This document shows, one piece after another, positions 10,608 to 21,022 of a DNA stretch of 64,000 nt. The notes under the pieces were generated by a model. It was not told where the DNA came from. It made no database searches and saw only the letters and a program-made list of their open reading frames with translations. Position 1 is the first letter of the stretch. Every line of letters starts with the position of its first letter. The position numbers were made by a program, and so were the translations under genes. Source of the DNA: Candidatus Poribacteria bacterium (GTDB lineage Bacteria > Poribacteria > WGA-4E > WGA-3G); the NCBI GenBank assembly GCA_026710795.1, contig JAPOQK010000069.1:1-64000 (forward strand). The letters are read 5' to 3'.

Positions 10608-10735
10608 TAAAACTTTAGAGTTTTTAGAGTCAATCTTGATTTTCTCAATTTTTGTATAAGGCTACAAACCTTTATCAGAACTGGATTTGCGGCTTATATA
10701 TGGCAATTATAGTCAGGAATGACTCTAAAGTTTTA
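10608..10735. repeat. MITE-like element, copy A
   Basis: AAAACTTTAGAG(TTTTTAGAG)TCAAT ... ATGACTCTAAAGTTTTA terminal inverted repeats; second copy at 43001-43125. Confidence 0.8.
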
Positions 10736-10936
10736 GGCTTATACTATTCGTTGGATAGTTCGGTTAGAATTTCGTCGAACAACAATTATACTGTGTGAAT
10801 TGAATTTCAAAACCCTTTCAATAATTGCGATTGCAGGCAATTGAATGTACTTCTGGACTGAAACTGTCAAGTCTGTCATTAGTAAATTTACCGAAACCTA
10901 AATTGTCATACATCAGTAACAATTAAGGTTTAAAAT

Positions 10937-10974
10937 TTGATAAACTCAGCGAAATGTGTTATAATTATAACACA
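10937..10974 (+). promoter_or_regulatory. Candidate rpsF-operon promoter (TTGATA-17-TATAAT) with 20-bp perfect palindrome TGTGTTATAATTATAACACA over the -10
   Basis: Read directly; palindrome 10955-10974. Confidence 0.65.
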
Positions 10975-11079
10975 CTTAACAATTTGGCAAAAGGCTATTT
11001 GAGACATAGAAAAATATACAAACCAATCTCTGCTTCCTGATTATTCAGTGGAGCCGTGAGTCCATAGAGAGGATATAAA

Positions 11080-11568
11080 TTGAAACTATACGAACTTATG
11101 CTTATCATTACCCCTGACCATGAGGAGAATGAGGCGGAAGCACTCACTGAAAACGTCAAGGGTATTGTTGAAGGTGACGGAAATCTTATTAATGTTGATG
11201 TTTGGGGAAAGAGACGTTTAGCATATCCAATACGGAAACGTACAGAAGGTTATTATGTAGTTTATGTATTTGAGAGCGAAGCAAGTTTCATTGCACAGTT
11301 GAATCAAGCACTTCGTGTCAATGAAGCAATTTTGCGACACATGATTGTGCTCTATGATGGCGATATAGAAAAGTTGAAAGCATCACAAGATGAAGTGCCT
11401 GTAACTGATAGTACAGATAGTACAGATAGTGATACAGTCAAAGATACGACTGAATCTGGAGAGGACACATCTGAATCTGGAGAGGACACATCTGAATCTG
11501 GAGAGGACACATCTGAATCTGACGAAGATATAGAAATTGCTGAAGATAATACAGACAAATCAGTTTAA
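11080..11568 (+). CDS. rpsF: Ribosomal protein bS6 with acidic repetitive C-terminal tail
   Basis: MKLYELMLIITPDHEE...; TTG start; operon context. Confidence 0.93.
   Translation: MKLYELMLIITPDHEENEAEALTENVKGIVEGDGNLINVDVWGKRRLAYPIRKRTEGYYVVYVFESEASFIAQLNQALRVNEAILRHMIVLYDGDIEKLKASQDEVPVTDSTDSTDSDTVKDTTESGEDTSESGEDTSESGEDTSESDEDIEIAEDNTDKSV
11451..11513 (+). repeat. Three perfect 21-bp tandem repeats TGAATCTGGAGAGGACACATC (ESGEDTS)
   Basis: Read directly inside rpsF. Confidence 0.95.
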
Positions 11569-11634
11569 TTATATACATTGTTTATATATCCCAGGTCAAT
11601 ATTCCGGGATACTGAGTGAAGAAAGGAGCATATT

Positions 11635-12108
11635 ATGGCAAGTTATAACAAGGTAATTTTGATGGGTAATCTCACTCGAGATCCTGAAATGAAATATTTA
11701 CCAAGTGGGACTGCAGTTGCGAATTTTGGTATTGCTATGAATGAACGTTATACTGACAAACAAACTGGTGAACAGAAAGAGATCGCTTGTTTTGTTGATG
11801 TTGAAGCGTGGGACAGGCAAGCCGAAATTGTTAATGAATATTTTAGTAAGGGAAGTCCTATTTTCCTTGAAGGGGCACTCAAGTTTGATTCTTGGGAAAC
11901 ACCTGAAGGAGAAAAACGGAGCAAACTTAGAGTTCGACTCATAAAGTTCCAATTTGTTGGAGGTAGACAGGATGGTGATGAAGCAGGCGGTGGATACACG
12001 CAAGCCACACCACCTGATACCACCCCCATGCAAGAACAACCTGATCAAATGTCTGGTTCATCAACTGGAGGAAGTGATACATCAACAGATGATGATATCC
12101 CGTTCTAA
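11635..12108 (+). CDS. ssb: Single-stranded DNA-binding protein
   Basis: [36 protein letters not shown]-terminal DDDIPF. Confidence 0.97.
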   Translation: MASYNKVILMGNLTRDPEMKYLPSGTAVANFGIAMNERYTDKQTGEQKEIACFVDVEAWDRQAEIVNEYFSKGSPIFLEGALKFDSWETPEGEKRSKLRVRLIKFQFVGGRQDGDEAGGGYTQATPPDTTPMQEQPDQMSGSSTGGSDTSTDDDIPF

Positions 12109-12125
12109 TAAGGAGTAATAATAAT

Positions 12126-12326
12126 ATGGCATATCGTCGCAGATCTCGTTTTAGCAAACTGGAATATGTAGATTACAAAGATGTGGATACACTGAGGAAG
12201 TTTGTCAACGAGCGTGGAAAGATCGTGGGTCGACGAGCTTCCGGACTTACGGCAAAACAACAAAGAATGGTAACGCAAGCGGTAAAACGTGCACGAAATA
12301 TGGCATTATTACCTTTTACAAGGTAA
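12126..12326 (+). CDS. rpsR: Ribosomal protein bS18
   Basis: [52 protein letters not shown]. Confidence 0.97.
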   Translation: MAYRRRSRFSKLEYVDYKDVDTLRKFVNERGKIVGRRASGLTAKQQRMVTQAVKRARNMALLPFTR

Positions 12327-12418
12327 ATTAATTGAAAAATATATAATCAGTAGCGCATATTTCTTTTAAGATACGATCTTCAATCGTTTTAGATTATATT
12401 GCTACTTGGATGGAAAAT

Positions 12419-12868
12419 ATGGAAGTTATACTTAAAAAGAGCATAGATGGCTTGGGATCCCCTGGGGATGTTCTGAAAGTTGCGGATGGTTATGCACGTA
12501 ACTATCTATTACCTATGCAATTGGCAGTGCATGCCACAGAGCGAAATAGAAGTTTTCTTGAGCATCAGATACGTGTAATTGACCAGCAAGAATCAAAGGA
12601 TAGAGAACACGCGCGCGAAATTGCCTCACAAATTGTTGATGTCACATGTCATCTTACAAGACGGGCAGGTGAAAATGATCGACTTTTTGGTTCCGTAACA
12701 CCTGCAGATATTGTAGAATCATTGCGTGCATCCAAAAACATTGATCTTGATCGTCGTGTTATAGAACTTACTGAACCGATTCGTGAACTTGGAGCGTTTA
12801 CTGTCTCAGTAAAACTCCATGCAGATGTAATAGTAGAGTTACGCGTCGTTGTTGAAAGAGAAGAATAA
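12419..12868 (+). CDS. rplI: Ribosomal protein bL9
   Basis: MEVILKKSIDGLGSPGDVLKVADGYARNYLLP; in-frame ATG at 12419 preferred over 12410. Confidence 0.95.
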   Translation: MEVILKKSIDGLGSPGDVLKVADGYARNYLLPMQLAVHATERNRSFLEHQIRVIDQQESKDREHAREIASQIVDVTCHLTRRAGENDRLFGSVTPADIVESLRASKNIDLDRRVIELTEPIRELGAFTVSVKLHADVIVELRVVVEREE

Positions 12869-12921
12869 CCGACATTTCGAATATCATATTTCACCACAGT
12901 ATAATCTGAGGAGGAATTGGC

Positions 12922-14259
12922 ATGCAAATGCAAGCAGTTGACTCCCTGATGGATAAAGAAGCTGAACAGGCTGTCCTGGGTGCAATGATGACCGAAAAGT
13001 CTATAATTCCTCGTATAGAGGCATTACTTGGATCAACATCTGATGCTTTCTTTACGACAGACCACCAACTTATATACACAGCGATTCTTGCTGTCTTTAA
13101 TCGTGTCAATGATGCTGATCCGATTCTTGTTGCGAATGAACTAAATCGGACAGAGCAATTGAATAGAGTTGGTGGGTCAGACTATTTATATCAACTACAA
13201 GCTCCTATTGTAGAAACAGAAAGTTCAGAATTCTATGCAGAAATATTACGAGAAAAATCGACCCGTCGCCATTTAAGTCGCGCATCTAATCAAATTCGCG
13301 AACTTGCACATGATGAAAGCATTGAAATCAGTGAAGTGCTTGATCAATCCCAAGAAGTTGTTTTTGAACTTGGACAATCTGGTACTAAACGGAGTTTTGA
13401 ACATATTCGTGCATTGCTTAAAAAAAATATTGATATAATAGAAAAACTCCATCACAATAAACAACGTTACTTAGGTATTCCAACAGGTTTCATACATTTT
13501 GACGATATGACCTCTGGGTTGCAGCCGGGAACTTTGACTATTATCGCTGCACGTCCAAGCATGGGAAAATCTTCCTTAGCACTGAATATAGCACAAAATA
13601 TTGCAATTGAACAAAATTTTCCTGTAGCAATTTTTAGTTTGGAAATGCCAGCACAGGATATCGCCATGCGTATGCTCTCTGCTGAGTCACAGATTGATTT
13701 CGAACGTTTGCGTATAGGAAGGATGAGTAACGAATATTGGGCACCGTTGGGTCAGAGTGCAGATCGTCTCGGTGAAGCTCCAATTTTGATTAATGACAAT
13801 AGTGCAATGACAGTACAAGGACTTCGCGCTGAAGCCAGACGTTTGAAAGGAGAACATGATAATCTCGCACTGATAATCGTTGACTACCTGCAGTTGCTTC
13901 GAGGGACAGGACGTTACAATGGACGGGAACAAGAGATCTCCGAGATTTCACGCGGATTGAAAATTCTTGCATGGGAGTTGAATGTCCCTGTTCTGGCATG
14001 CTCACAGCTCAATAGAGAAGTTGAACGACGTCCCAACAGAAAACCACAACTCTCTGATTTGAGAGAATCAGGTGCGATTGAACAAGATGCGGACTTGGTT
14101 GCATTTCTACACCGTGATAACTTTAACGATGATGAAGTAGATTTCACAGATGAAATAGTTGAAGCATATCTATTAATTAGAAAGCAGCGTAACGGTCCGA
14201 TTGGGGATGTACCGCTGAATTTCTGCCAAAAGCAGATGCGTTTTGAAAATCCGAGTTAA
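12922..14259 (+). CDS. dnaB: Replicative DNA helicase DnaB
   Basis: EQAVLGAMM; ARPSMGKSSLALNIAQN; SLEMPAQDIAMRMLSAESQ; VDYLQLL. Confidence 0.97.
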   Translation: MQMQAVDSLMDKEAEQAVLGAMMTEKSIIPRIEALLGSTSDAFFTTDHQLIYTAILAVFNRVNDADPILVANELNRTEQLNRVGGSDYLYQLQAPIVETESSEFYAEILREKSTRRHLSRASNQIRELAHDESIEISEVLDQSQEVVFELGQSGTKRSFEHIRALLKKNIDIIEKLHHNKQRYLGIPTGFIHFDDMTSGLQPGTLTIIAARPSMGKSSLALNIAQNIAIEQNFPVAIFSLEMPAQDIAMRMLSAESQIDFERLRIGRMSNEYWAPLGQSADRLGEAPILINDNSAMTVQGLRAEARRLKGEHDNLALIIVDYLQLLRGTGRYNGREQEISEISRGLKILAWELNVPVLACSQLNREVERRPNRKPQLSDLRESGAIEQDADLVAFLHRDNFNDDEVDFTDEIVEAYLLIRKQRNGPIGDVPLNFCQKQMRFENPS

Positions 14260-14273
14260 TTACAATTCACTGG

Positions 14274-15113
14274 TTGGAAAATTATTATATGACTCCTCCT
14301 ACTTCTACGCCAGCGCCTACAAATGGGTTGGCGTTTTTACTAAAAAATCGGTTATACAACACGTTATCTGAAATAGGTGAGGCATTTCGGCTGTTTGCAG
14401 AAACGATATTCCAAATATTTAGACCACCGTGGCAATTTGACCTGTTAATGAAACAGCTGCTTTTTATCGGGTTTAATTCTTTAACGGTTGTTTTGGTATC
14501 CGGTTTTTTTACAGGCATGGTGCTGGGTGTTCAAGGGTATGTTCAGTTGAAACCGTATGCTGTTGAAGGATCTGTCGCACAATTTGTTAGTGTTTCTGTG
14601 GTTAAAGAACTGGGACCGATGATAACCGCATTTGTGCTTTCTGGACGTATTGGTGCATCTATTACAGCAGAACTTTCTACGATGAAGGTAACCGAGCAAA
14701 TTGACGCTTTGGAGGTGATGGGAACAAATCCTGTAAAATATCTGGTTGTACCACGTTTTCTCGCCTGTTCGATTATGCTCCCTACCCTTACAATTTTTTC
14801 AACATTTGCCGGTATCTTCGGTGGATATATTGCAGTAGTAACTCTGTTCGGTTTCAATGGAAGTTTCTATATTTTACAAGTTCAACAACATCTATATATT
14901 GGTAGTGTGTTTATTAGTCTAATCAAAGCAACTTCATTTGGTATGGCAATTGCTGCAGTTGGATGCTATAAGGGGTTCAGCATCTCTTCCGCAGGTGGCG
15001 CAGAAGGTGTCGGAACAGCAACAACAGGGTCTGCAGTTATTTCTCTGATTACCATTTTGGTGTTAGACTTTATACTAAACCATATCCTATTTAATTTACT
15101 GGGATTTTCTTAA
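14274..15113 (+). CDS. mlaE: MlaE family ABC transporter permease
   Basis: GFFTGMVLGVQGYVQL, VVKELGPMITAFVLSGRIGASITAELSTMKVTEQIDALEVMG. Confidence 0.93.
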   Translation: MENYYMTPPTSTPAPTNGLAFLLKNRLYNTLSEIGEAFRLFAETIFQIFRPPWQFDLLMKQLLFIGFNSLTVVLVSGFFTGMVLGVQGYVQLKPYAVEGSVAQFVSVSVVKELGPMITAFVLSGRIGASITAELSTMKVTEQIDALEVMGTNPVKYLVVPRFLACSIMLPTLTIFSTFAGIFGGYIAVVTLFGFNGSFYILQVQQHLYIGSVFISLIKATSFGMAIAAVGCYKGFSISSAGGAEGVGTATTGSAVISLITILVLDFILNHILFNLLGFS

Positions 15114-15174
15114 GTATTATCCTCTTTTTAGCAATAGTGGATTATCTTCAGAAGTGATTATTAAAAACTAATCT

Positions 15175-15963
15175 ATGATTTCAATTAAAAACGTCAGAAA
15201 ATCTTTTGGTGAAAAAAATGTTTTAAACGGTATTGACCTTGAGGTGCCGCTGGGTGAAACACTTGTTATTTTAGGACGCAGTGGATGTGGGAAAAGCGTT
15301 CTGCTAAAGATTATTGCTGGGTTACTCTCAATAGATGGCGGAGAGGTATGGGTTGATGGCACAGAAATAACAAAACTTAAAAGGAAAAAGATGAATCAGA
15401 TACGACAGAAAATTGGTATGCTTTTTCAATCCGCAGCGTTATTTGATTCAATGAGTGTAGCCGAAAACATCGCATTTATGCTTGATCAACACACGGATTT
15501 AACTCAGCAAGAAATGCGTAAGGTCGTCGATGAAAAATTAAAATTAGTTGATTTAGACGGTGTACAAGAATTACGTCCAGCACAACTTAGTGGTGGGATG
15601 CGAAAACGCGTTGGTCTTGCTCGGGCACTTGCGTTCAATCCTGAAATCATATTATATGATGAACCAACAACTGGACTTGATCCCGTTACCTGCAATGAAA
15701 TTAACGAACTAATACGCGACTTGAATAAGAAATTGCAAGTAACCTCGGTGGTGGTGACACACGATATGCACAGTGCTTTCAGCGTAGGGACACTCATGGT
15801 GATGCTCCATGAAGGTAAGAAACTTGCTTACGGCACACCAGATTCTATGATAAATGAAGATAACCCGATTCTGCAGCAGTTCATACTTTTTGGTGCACCT
15901 GATCAGATTCTGAATATTGATGATCCAACGTTGAGAAAATACACAGGGAGAAAAACTGAATGA
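15175..15963 (+). CDS. mlaF: Mla-type ABC transporter ATP-binding protein
   Basis: GRSGCGKSVLLK Walker A, LSGGMRKRVGLARAL, LYDEPTTGLDPVT. Confidence 0.93.
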   Translation: MISIKNVRKSFGEKNVLNGIDLEVPLGETLVILGRSGCGKSVLLKIIAGLLSIDGGEVWVDGTEITKLKRKKMNQIRQKIGMLFQSAALFDSMSVAENIAFMLDQHTDLTQQEMRKVVDEKLKLVDLDGVQELRPAQLSGGMRKRVGLARALAFNPEIILYDEPTTGLDPVTCNEINELIRDLNKKLQVTSVVVTHDMHSAFSVGTLMVMLHEGKKLAYGTPDSMINEDNPILQQFILFGAPDQILNIDDPTLRKYTGRKTE

Positions 15964-17531
15964 AGTTTTGGAGTCCATCTGTAAAAGTGGGATTGATGGT
16001 TGTTGTTGCAATTATACTACTTGCTATTTTACTCACCAACGCAACAAACTTACCTTGGGGAACAAGTGGGGATGAAATACATTTTAAATTCAAGGCTGTA
16101 AACGGACTTTATGTCGGTTCAGGAGTGTTTCTTTCCGGTGTATCTATTGGTAAGGTGACAAATATTATATTGAAGCCGGAAACGAATACTGTTGAAATTC
16201 GTGCCCGAGTTAAAAACGCTTTTAAGTGGCTCAGACAAGGAACAGATGCGCGAATATCTATGAGCGGATTTGTGGGGGAGACATATATTGCGTTAAATAA
16301 TGGGGATGTTGGCAATCCACCACTTCAACCATCCGATCTTCCAATCATAGGTATTGATCCAGTGAATCCCTTGGAATTACTTGAACAAACCAGTTCAGGT
16401 TTGAGTAAGGCAATTGAGTTAACCTCTGCTGCAAACGAACTGCTTCAAGCAAATCAGGAAGAAATACAACAAGGGATAAAGGAAACGCGTGAGTTAGTAG
16501 CGTTAACAGGTGACACACTTAAAAAGTTCAATAAGAACATGGATGAAACAGTTGGAACATTGATGGAACTAGCATCAAGAAATGATCAACGATTTGAACA
16601 GACACTTAGTAATGTAAACCAACTATTGACCCAACTCGGAAACGATTCATTAATCCTTAGTAGTCAGATAAGCGATGTTAGCCGTTCAATGTTGACACTT
16701 GTTGACCGGAATTTTCCAAAAGTAAATAAGATTTTATCTGATTTACAGCAAGGCACATCCGATTTTCAGAGGTTAGCGACGCAATTTCGGGATGATTCAA
16801 GTAAATTGAAAACCGAACTTTCTGGTCTCATTTCACAGGGGAGTACATTCATTGAAAAGGGTAGTGAAGATATCGCTCCAATTATTGAAAACCTTAAGAT
16901 AGCAACATCTGCGGCTACTTCTATAGAGAAAAATTTTAACGAACTTTTATATACAATACAACATGGACCAGGTACGGTCTCCCAACTTCTGAATAATCCT
17001 GAACCGTTAACAGATGCCAAGAGAACCTTAAACAACCTAAATGAGGTCCTAATAGGTTTTAAGGATCTATATCAGCAGACAGACGAGCAATTAAAAGGCT
17101 TTAAGCTTCCAGATGTTTCTTTGGATGCAGAACTTCGTTATCTAAGTGTGGAAGAAAATTTACAAGCAGAATTTGGACTTTCATTTATACCTGTGCCTCC
17201 CGCAAAGAGACAGTACCGTTTTGGACTCGGTATTCGGGATGAAATAATTGATGTAGAAGCTCAATATACCTATAATTTTAACGACTATCTGCAGGGTAGA
17301 CTCGGAATCATACGATCCAAATTTGGAGCAGGTGTTGATATATGGTTTATACCGCATCGTTTGGGTATAGGAATTGAAAGTGTTGGGCTAACAAGTGATA
17401 AACCGGAATTCAACGCTGAGATGACCTTGCGCTTTTTACGTGGTTTCCACATCGTCGGAGGAGTCGAAAATTGGCGGAGTGAGGACAGACGTTGGACAAC
17501 AGGACTGAAGTTAATCACGAGTGAATGGTAA
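15960..17531 (+). CDS. MCE/MlaD-family protein with long coiled-coil and beta-rich C-terminus
   Basis: N-terminal TM then MCE core FKAVNGLYVGSGVFLSGVSIGKV; overlaps mlaF stop. Confidence 0.9.
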   Translation: MKFWSPSVKVGLMVVVAIILLAILLTNATNLPWGTSGDEIHFKFKAVNGLYVGSGVFLSGVSIGKVTNIILKPETNTVEIRARVKNAFKWLRQGTDARISMSGFVGETYIALNNGDVGNPPLQPSDLPIIGIDPVNPLELLEQTSSGLSKAIELTSAANELLQANQEEIQQGIKETRELVALTGDTLKKFNKNMDETVGTLMELASRNDQRFEQTLSNVNQLLTQLGNDSLILSSQISDVSRSMLTLVDRNFPKVNKILSDLQQGTSDFQRLATQFRDDSSKLKTELSGLISQGSTFIEKGSEDIAPIIENLKIATSAATSIEKNFNELLYTIQHGPGTVSQLLNNPEPLTDAKRTLNNLNEVLIGFKDLYQQTDEQLKGFKLPDVSLDAELRYLSVEENLQAEFGLSFIPVPPAKRQYRFGLGIRDEIIDVEAQYTYNFNDYLQGRLGIIRSKFGAGVDIWFIPHRLGIGIESVGLTSDKPEFNAEMTLRFLRGFHIVGGVENWRSEDRRWTTGLKLITSEW

Positions 17532-17615
17532 TACTTCAAAATAGGAGATTGAGGATAAAAGACTATTAATGTGGAAAGTCATTGACCATTAGTTTTCAGT
17601 AAAAAGTAGATTCCC

Positions 17616-18977
17616 ATGGCAAAAACTAAAAACAAATTTGTCTGTCAAGAATGTGGTTATACTACACCGAGGGGACTTGGAAGATGTCCAAGTTGTCAAA
17701 CTTGGAACAGTTTTACTGAAGAAACCGAAGTTGTTGAGACCTCTCCTTTACATCGAGTTATCGGACAACATACAAATCAACCGGAGGTAATTTCAAACGT
17801 ATCGACCACAGATACGGAACGACTACTCACAGACATGCCTGAGTTTGATAGAGTGTTGGGAGGTGGTATCGTTCTCGGTTCCGTTATCTTAATCGGTGGT
17901 GACCCAGGTATAGGTAAATCAACACTGTTGCTACAAGCAAGCGATGCTTTAAGCCGTAAATATGGGGACGTACTCTATGTAACTGGTGAAGAATCTGTTA
18001 ACCAGACCAAACTACGTTCAACACGACTCGGTGTGACTTCTGAGAGCCTTTATGTGTTGTGCGAAAACAACTTACAACAGATTGAAAAACATATTGAGAA
18101 CTTACAACCTAAGGCAGTTGTAGTTGACTCTATCCAAGCAGTATTTTTATCTGATTTCCAATCTGCACCTGGGAGTATTACTCAAATTCGTGAATGCGCA
18201 GCACAACTATTGATTTGTGCAAAAAATAAGAACATACCCATTTTTCTTGTCGGACATGTAACAAAAGAAGGCACATTAGCAGGACCAAGGGTTTTAGAAC
18301 ACATCGTTGATACAGTACTATATTTTGAAGGAGAACGACATCATATTTACCGAGTCCTTCGTGCAATAAAAAATAGATTTGGATCAACTAATGAACTCGG
18401 TATTTTTGAGATGCAGAACAACGGATTGGTAGATGTCAAGAATCCGTCGCAACTCTTTTTAAGCGAAAGAGAAGAAGAAATTTCTGGTTCCGTGGTTGTA
18501 TCAAGCATGGAAGGCACGCGACCCCTATTGTTAGAAGTACAGGCATTAGTCGTTCAAACTCATTACGGAACACCGCGCAATACAGCAACTGGAATTGACA
18601 GAAACCGTGTCGCTTTGTTAATTGCTGTTTTAAATAAGCGAATCGGTTTGGACATGGGTGACTCGGATGTATTTGTTAACATTACTGGAGGATTACGTGT
18701 AGATGAACCTGGAATAGACTTAGGTGTATTGATAGCAATTATTTCAAACCACAGAAACATACCAATTGATTCGCGAACAGTTATCATTGGCGAAGTTGGA
18801 TTAGGTGGCGAAATTCGACCAGTACCGCATATTGAAACGCGTATCAGAGAAGCTGCAAAACTCGGATTCACACGAGCAATTTTTCCTGATTATCACAAGA
18901 AAGGGTTAGAAATCAATGAGAAAATTGACCTCATTGGTGTGAAGAATATATATGACAGTTTAAGTGTTTTATTATAA
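17616..18977 (+). CDS. radA: DNA repair protein RadA
   Basis: CQECGYTTPRGLGRCPSCQTWNS zinc finger; GGDPGIGKSTLLLQ; GHVTKEGTLAGPRVLEHIVDTVLYFEGE. Confidence 0.97.
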   Translation: MAKTKNKFVCQECGYTTPRGLGRCPSCQTWNSFTEETEVVETSPLHRVIGQHTNQPEVISNVSTTDTERLLTDMPEFDRVLGGGIVLGSVILIGGDPGIGKSTLLLQASDALSRKYGDVLYVTGEESVNQTKLRSTRLGVTSESLYVLCENNLQQIEKHIENLQPKAVVVDSIQAVFLSDFQSAPGSITQIRECAAQLLICAKNKNIPIFLVGHVTKEGTLAGPRVLEHIVDTVLYFEGERHHIYRVLRAIKNRFGSTNELGIFEMQNNGLVDVKNPSQLFLSEREEEISGSVVVSSMEGTRPLLLEVQALVVQTHYGTPRNTATGIDRNRVALLIAVLNKRIGLDMGDSDVFVNITGGLRVDEPGIDLGVLIAIISNHRNIPIDSRTVIIGEVGLGGEIRPVPHIETRIREAAKLGFTRAIFPDYHKKGLEINEKIDLIGVKNIYDSLSVLL

Positions 18978-19110
18978 ATCTAAATAATATTTTCGGACGT
19001 GTATTACTCCTATAAGGTTGTTTTCAGGCGTGTTGATAATTATCTACGAAACAGAGTTCATTTTAGCGATGAAGAGAGTTTCAACGCTACAATCAATGTG
19101 GTAAAGAACT

Positions 19111-20142
19111 ATGCATATTAAGGTAATTCGTTCCTCTTTTATATTATTCAGTGCTTTTGGCTGCTATCTACTAACTAAAGACATAATAATCGGTATTGTG
19201 GGGTTAGGTGCTGCATTTGTCCTTGTTGTAGGTGAAATACTGCTACATCAATCCAAAGCACGTAGATATGTTGCAAGTGTTTTTGGTCTCATATTTGGTC
19301 TGTTAATATCATGGGCGGGATGGCATCTCCTCAATCCATCCGACTTACCACCTACTCAAGATGTTGGATGGTTGTTCAAAATACTAAATATCGTAGTTGT
19401 CCTTGGATTCGGTTATATAGGAATGGTCTGTGGATACTATATTTCTGAGAGCCTCCCTGTCGTGCGCCTGTTTAGTTCGTACCGTTATACACAAATGGGT
19501 ACACAGTTTGCAACAGACGATTCTAACGGGTTTAAGTTATTAGATACAAGCGTGATTATTGATGGTCGTATCCTTGAAATCTGTGAAACACAATTCATTG
19601 ATGGCACACTGCTAATTCCTCGGTTTGTTCTGAATGAGTTGCAACATATAGCGGATTCAACCGAATTATTGCGAAGAAATAAGGGACGACGTGGGTTTGA
19701 TATTTTACGCTCACTTCAGAATAGTCCATCAATTGCAGTGGAAATCATTGAAGAAGATGTTCCACACCTTGATGAAGTTGACGCAAAACTCGTACACCTC
19801 GCTCGCAAACATTTTGCAAAAATCATTACAAATGATTTAAACCTAAACAAAGTCGCAGAACTGCAGGGAATTACTGTCCTAAATATCAACGAATTAGCCA
19901 ATGCTATCCGTCCAATTGTCGTCGCGGGAGAAATTATTCAAGTTCATCTTCAGAAAATTGGGAAAGAGCCAAATCAAGGTGTGGGTTATCTTGATGATGG
20001 GACGATGGTGATCGTTGAAGATGGAAAACAGTACATAGGACATACGCTTGACGTTGTAGTCACCCAGATGTTGCGAACCAGTACTGGTCAGATGATTTTT
20101 GCACGAAATGTAGACGACGCTTCATCTGTGAAAGGTTATTGA
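19111..20142 (+). CDS. Membrane-anchored PIN/TRAM-domain protein (YacL family)
   Basis: TM helices; LLDTSVIIDGRILEICETQFIDGTLLIPRFVLNELQHIADS; C-terminal TRAM. Confidence 0.92.
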   Translation: MHIKVIRSSFILFSAFGCYLLTKDIIIGIVGLGAAFVLVVGEILLHQSKARRYVASVFGLIFGLLISWAGWHLLNPSDLPPTQDVGWLFKILNIVVVLGFGYIGMVCGYYISESLPVVRLFSSYRYTQMGTQFATDDSNGFKLLDTSVIIDGRILEICETQFIDGTLLIPRFVLNELQHIADSTELLRRNKGRRGFDILRSLQNSPSIAVEIIEEDVPHLDEVDAKLVHLARKHFAKIITNDLNLNKVAELQGITVLNINELANAIRPIVVAGEIIQVHLQKIGKEPNQGVGYLDDGTMVIVEDGKQYIGHTLDVVVTQMLRTSTGQMIFARNVDDASSVKGY

Positions 20143-20852
20143 TGAAATGGCAGCAGATGAACAGTAAAATATCTGTCCTAATTCCTGCTGCTGGTCATGG
20201 TAGCAGGATGAATTTGTCCGTCAAAAAACCTTATTTGATGTTAGGTGATAAACCTATTTTATCACATACAATAGAACGGTTTGAACAGCACACCGTCATT
20301 GATGAAATATTTGTAATTGTTGACGAGTCGGATTTTCAGATGTGCCACGATAAGGTAATAGAACCCTTTCGCTATAGGAAGGTTGGTGGACTGGTCAAAG
20401 GTGGTAAAACTCGACAAGAATCTGTTTTCAATGGGCTGAAAGCACTTTCAGATGATGTTGATTTTGTTGTAATCCATGATGGTGTACGTCCGTTTATAGA
20501 TGACGATATTATATTCAAATGTCTTGAGGCAACTGAAGAATTTGGGGCTGCTATTTCTGCAGTACCTGTGAAAGAAACGATTAAAGTAGCCGACCCACAT
20601 TTATTCATTGAGCATACACCTCAAAGGGATCGGTTATGGCGTGTGCAGACACCACAAGTGTTTCGTAAATCTATACTTTTTGAAGCACACCAAAATGCGA
20701 TCCAAAATGAAATAAACGCTCCAGATGACGCAGCATTAGTAGAAGAACTGGGATTATCTGTTAAGTTGGTTATGGGGAGTTATCAGAACCTGAAACTTAC
20801 AACCCAAGAAGATTTGCAGTTTGCTGAAACTTTGCTAAATGCTAAAATATAA
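20139..20852 (+). CDS. ispD: 2-C-methyl-D-erythritol 4-phosphate cytidylyltransferase
   Basis: VLIPAAGHGSRMNLSVKKPYLMLGDKPILSHTI; VVIHDGVRPF; WRVQTPQVF. Confidence 0.95.
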   Translation: MMKWQQMNSKISVLIPAAGHGSRMNLSVKKPYLMLGDKPILSHTIERFEQHTVIDEIFVIVDESDFQMCHDKVIEPFRYRKVGGLVKGGKTRQESVFNGLKALSDDVDFVVIHDGVRPFIDDDIIFKCLEATEEFGAAISAVPVKETIKVADPHLFIEHTPQRDRLWRVQTPQVFRKSILFEAHQNAIQNEINAPDDAALVEELGLSVKLVMGSYQNLKLTTQEDLQFAETLLNAKI

Positions 20853-20875
20853 GGTATAATAATATGAGTTCCGTA

Positions 20876-20937
20876 TTTGTAGTGTAAACTTTTAGTTTGC
20901 GCATTATAGGACACAATCTAACAGATTGTGCTACAAA
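20876..20937. repeat. Cloverleaf-like palindromic element: TTTGTAG/CTACAAA outer stem enclosing two hairpins
   Basis: AAACT-ttt-AGTTT (20886-20898) and ACAATCT-aac-AGATTGT (20913-20929). Confidence 0.7.
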
Positions 20938-21022
20938 ATATCTGCAGATTCTATAAAATACACTTTTTGAGTTTCGGTCATCTTGATTTATGGAACTCAC
21001 GTTATAATAAATTGGATAATAA

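Noticed and set aside
10975-11079. S6:S18-type autoregulatory leader before rpsF
   Set aside because: A CCG is present near GGAGCCGTGAG, but I could not derive a convincing conserved fold; needs an Rfam/Infernal scan
11451-11513. CRISPR-like repeat array
   Set aside because: In-frame 21-bp repeats without spacers inside rpsF
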